From positions 248,001 through 312,000 of the forward strand of contig CANMFX010000003.1 of the NCBI GenBank assembly GCA_947497315.1: a DNA stretch of 64,000 nt, written 5' to 3'. The position numbers and the translations under genes are program-made. How positions within the stretch are numbered: the first letter of the stretch is position 1; the number at the start of each line of letters is the position of its first letter. Source of the stretch: an uncultured Sphingomonadaceae bacterium. GTDB taxonomy: Bacteria > Pseudomonadota > Alphaproteobacteria > Sphingomonadales > Sphingomonadaceae. The notes beneath the pieces were generated by a model, which worked only from the letters and a program-made list of their open reading frames with translations, was not told the DNA's origin and ran no database searches. Of the stretch, positions 62,134 through 64,000 are shown one piece after another.

Positions 62134-64000
62134 ATGGTGATCATCAGAAACTTACGCGTTACAAGTTCCATGGCTGGTCTGTTGTTGGGAGTCGGCGTGG
62201 CTGTGTCAGCGCCGCTACAGGCAGCCGAAAAATCTCAAAAAACAACCATAAGCCCGGTTGCGTTTATTGAGATGCCGCGATTGGACGACCCCGTACTTTC
62301 TGCGGATGGCAAGAAAATCGTCATGGTCCAATCCGCGGTGGATTGGGCGGAGAATGAGCGTGTTGATGCTTACAACCTGATTGATGTTGAAACTGGAGAC
62401 TTGCAGGCAATTCCGCGGAGCGAGATTGAGGATGACAGCCTGTCGGCCGCACAATGGTCACCGGACAGTTCCGGTTTTGTGGCAACGTTGAAACGTGAAG
62501 ATGACGAAAAGGCTGCCGCCTATTTTTATGATATCGAGAGCAAAAGCCTGACCAAATTGTTCGAGCATCCGGAGAATGTCTCAGACCTCAAATGGACGAA
62601 TGATGGTCGCACGATCTACTTTCGAATGCGACGTGACGAAAAGAAAACGAAGGAAGACAAAGCGCGTGAAATAGCGCCTTATGATGTTTCCATTCCGATG
62701 GAATTATGGCGTTACCAGCAGGATGAGAAGATATCGGAGCCGGTTCTGGCTGGCCCGTTCAGCGTTCGCCATTTTTCGCTGTCAGCCGATGATAGCCAGA
62801 TTATCTACAGCCGCATGCCAGAGGGCGCAGGCTATGCCAGTCACCACCGGGAATTGTGGCTGCGAGATATTGCGAGTGGCAGGGATACTCGCCTGACCAA
62901 CAATGGATATCATGAAGCGGAAGCGCAGCTATCGCCTGATGGAACCCGCTTCGCTTTTATCGCCACCGTAAATGATAGGGGCGAAGGCTATTATGAAGAC
63001 AATCTGTTCGTCCAAACCATAGGATCATCACAGCCAAAATTACTGCTCCCGAACGAGCCCATGGAAGTGCTAGACTTCGCATGGAATAAGCAAGGTTCGG
63101 AAATTTATATATTGGGAAACACGGGCGTGCGGACCGATCTGTTTCGACTGAATCTGGACGGCAACCGGCTGACGCGGATTACAGAGGGCGATCATGTGCT
63201 GGGAGACTGGAGCTATAATCCGGAAACCGACACGCATATCATGCTGCGGACCGATGCGCGGAGCCCCGGCGAGGTCTATATCAAGAGAAAAGGCGGACCA
63301 CTTGAAAAGGTGAGCGGGATCCATAACGAATGGACAGAACATGTCCGGCTTCCCGAGCAGCAGGTTTTTCAATGGACGGCGCGAGATGGCACGACGCTTG
63401 AGGGCCTGTTGATACCGCCAGTGGGCTATCAGTCCGATGGCAAATATCCGCTGGTCACGATCACGCACGGCGGGCCGCGCTCATCTTCGCAATTTGGATC
63501 CTGGAATACGTCACGATATGCCAGCGTTCTCGCAGGGCAGGGATATGCGGTTTTCCTGCCCAATCATCGAGGCGGAACCGGCTATGGCGATGCATTCATG
63601 CGCGATATGGTCGGCAACTATTTCCGCAACTCGCATCTCGACGTCATGGACGGCATTGATGCGCTGGTCACACAGGGCATTGCTGATCCCGACCGACTGG
63701 TGAAAATGGGCTGGAGTGCTGGCGGCCATATGACCAACAAGCTGATCACCTTTACCGATCGGTTCAAGGCGGCGTCATCCGGTGCCGGTGCCTCCAGCTG
63801 GATATCCATGTATGGGGAGAGTGACGTGCGCCATAATCGCACGCCCTGGTTTGGTGGTGCTCCATGGCAGGAAAATGCGCCGCTGGATAGTTACATCGCC
63901 CAGTCACCATTGAAAGATGCGTGGAAAGTGAAAACACCGACTTTGTTCTTCAACGGTGGCAACGACGTTCGGGTGCCGCCTACCCAGCAGATCATGATGT
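62134..64000 (+). CDS. S9 family peptidase (prolyl oligopeptidase-like), cut by the right edge
   Basis: The frame is open from ATG 62134 to the window end, about 622 residues. It has a signal peptide, a beta-propeller-like N-terminal part (about 40-400) and an alpha/beta hydrolase domain with ITHGGPRSSSQ, the nucleophile elbow MGWSAGGHM (Ser528) and the charge-relay Asp region GGNDVRVPP. The catalytic His lies beyond the edge. It follows AAGGGTAAGGGGC. Homologs are exported di- or oligopeptidases of the dipeptidyl-peptidase/acylaminoacyl-peptidase kind, probably acting on peptides in the periplasm. Confidence 0.9.
   Translation, partial: MVIIRNLRVTSSMAGLLLGVGVAVSAPLQAAEKSQKTTISPVAFIEMPRLDDPVLSADGKKIVMVQSAVDWAENERVDAYNLIDVETGDLQAIPRSEIEDDSLSAAQWSPDSSGFVATLKREDDEKAAAYFYDIESKSLTKLFEHPENVSDLKWTNDGRTIYFRMRRDEKKTKEDKAREIAPYDVSIPMELWRYQQDEKISEPVLAGPFSVRHFSLSADDSQIIYSRMPEGAGYASHHRELWLRDIASGRDTRLTNNGYHEAEAQLSPDGTRFAFIATVNDRGEGYYEDNLFVQTIGSSQPKLLLPNEPMEVLDFAWNKQGSEIYILGNTGVRTDLFRLNLDGNRLTRITEGDHVLGDWSYNPETDTHIMLRTDARSPGEVYIKRKGGPLEKVSGIHNEWTEHVRLPEQQVFQWTARDGTTLEGLLIPPVGYQSDGKYPLVTITHGGPRSSSQFGSWNTSRYASVLAGQGYAVFLPNHRGGTGYGDAFMRDMVGNYFRNSHLDVMDGIDALVTQGIADPDRLVKMGWSAGGHMTNKLITFTDRFKAASSGAGASSWISMYGESDVRHNRTPWFGGAPWQENAPLDSYIAQSPLKDAWKVKTPTLFFNGGNDVRVPPTQQIMM

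Noticed and set aside
1-64000. CRISPR arrays, tRNA or rRNA genes, prophage and insertion sequences
   Set aside because: I found no regular repeat-spacer array, no cloverleaf-like segment that I could defend and no transposase, integrase or phage structural genes.

Overview
The window looks like chromosomal DNA of a Sphingomonadales-type alphaproteobacterium of marine or Sphingorhabdus/Parasphingorhabdus character. This is inferred from the order argS–SPOR–nagZ–scpA–scpB–tatABC, the large TonB-dependent receptors, a lysine/alanine-rich phasin, a DUF1295/acyltransferase pair and the moderate GC content. I saw no rRNA, tRNA, CRISPR array, insertion sequence or prophage. Coding density is high; only one stretch over 300 bases (about 47.9–48.3 kb) lacks a gene.

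Layout. 1–5.3 kb: end of argS, then cell-wall recycling, chromosome condensation and Tat export genes, closed by two tandem entericidin-like micro-lipoproteins. 5.6–9.6 kb: a ZnuD-like TonB receptor under a probable Zur operator, a VOC protein, a REP-type palindrome and purT. 9.7–14.1 kb: two duplicated lipoproteins followed by an RTX-type lipase, probably one operon. 14.3–30.2 kb: mixed metabolism, including a GST, an M3 peptidase, a haloalkane dehalogenase, a LytTR regulator with an alpha/beta hydrolase, an S1/P1 nuclease, a GMC oxidoreductase, a sterol desaturase, a phosphatase-like protein, recQ and an MFS carrier.

30.2–37.3 kb is the most unusual part. A membrane-anchored TIR protein with an LprI-like tail is divergent from a DUF4071–SLOG–class III nucleotide cyclase whose catalytic motifs are non-standard. 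2.4 kb further on, a lipoprotein and a second TIR–membrane protein form a two-gene operon. Between them lie a UbiB-type kinase and a histone-deacetylase-like enzyme. The combination resembles parts of nucleotide-signal/TIR conflict systems but matches none of the named ones that I know.

37.4–46 kb: a TolB-propeller amidohydrolase, a TylF-like methyltransferase, an M20 peptidase, mobA, a CHAP hydrolase and recF. 46.2–46.8 kb: a strong sigma-54 promoter drives two paralogous 39-residue membrane peptides plus a PspC protein, a likely envelope-stress operon. 46.9–53.7 kb: a His-rich CDF metal exporter whose ribosome site lies in a long hairpin, then PilZ, nuclease, rhodanese, lipid-modification genes, frnE, clpS and a phasin preceded by two identical 16-bp boxes. 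53.8–57.6 kb: a sterol desaturase, a membrane AraC regulator and a type III polyketide synthase with a BpsB-like methyltransferase. The window ends with a second TonB receptor, a glycine-rich secreted protein and an S9 peptidase cut by the right edge.
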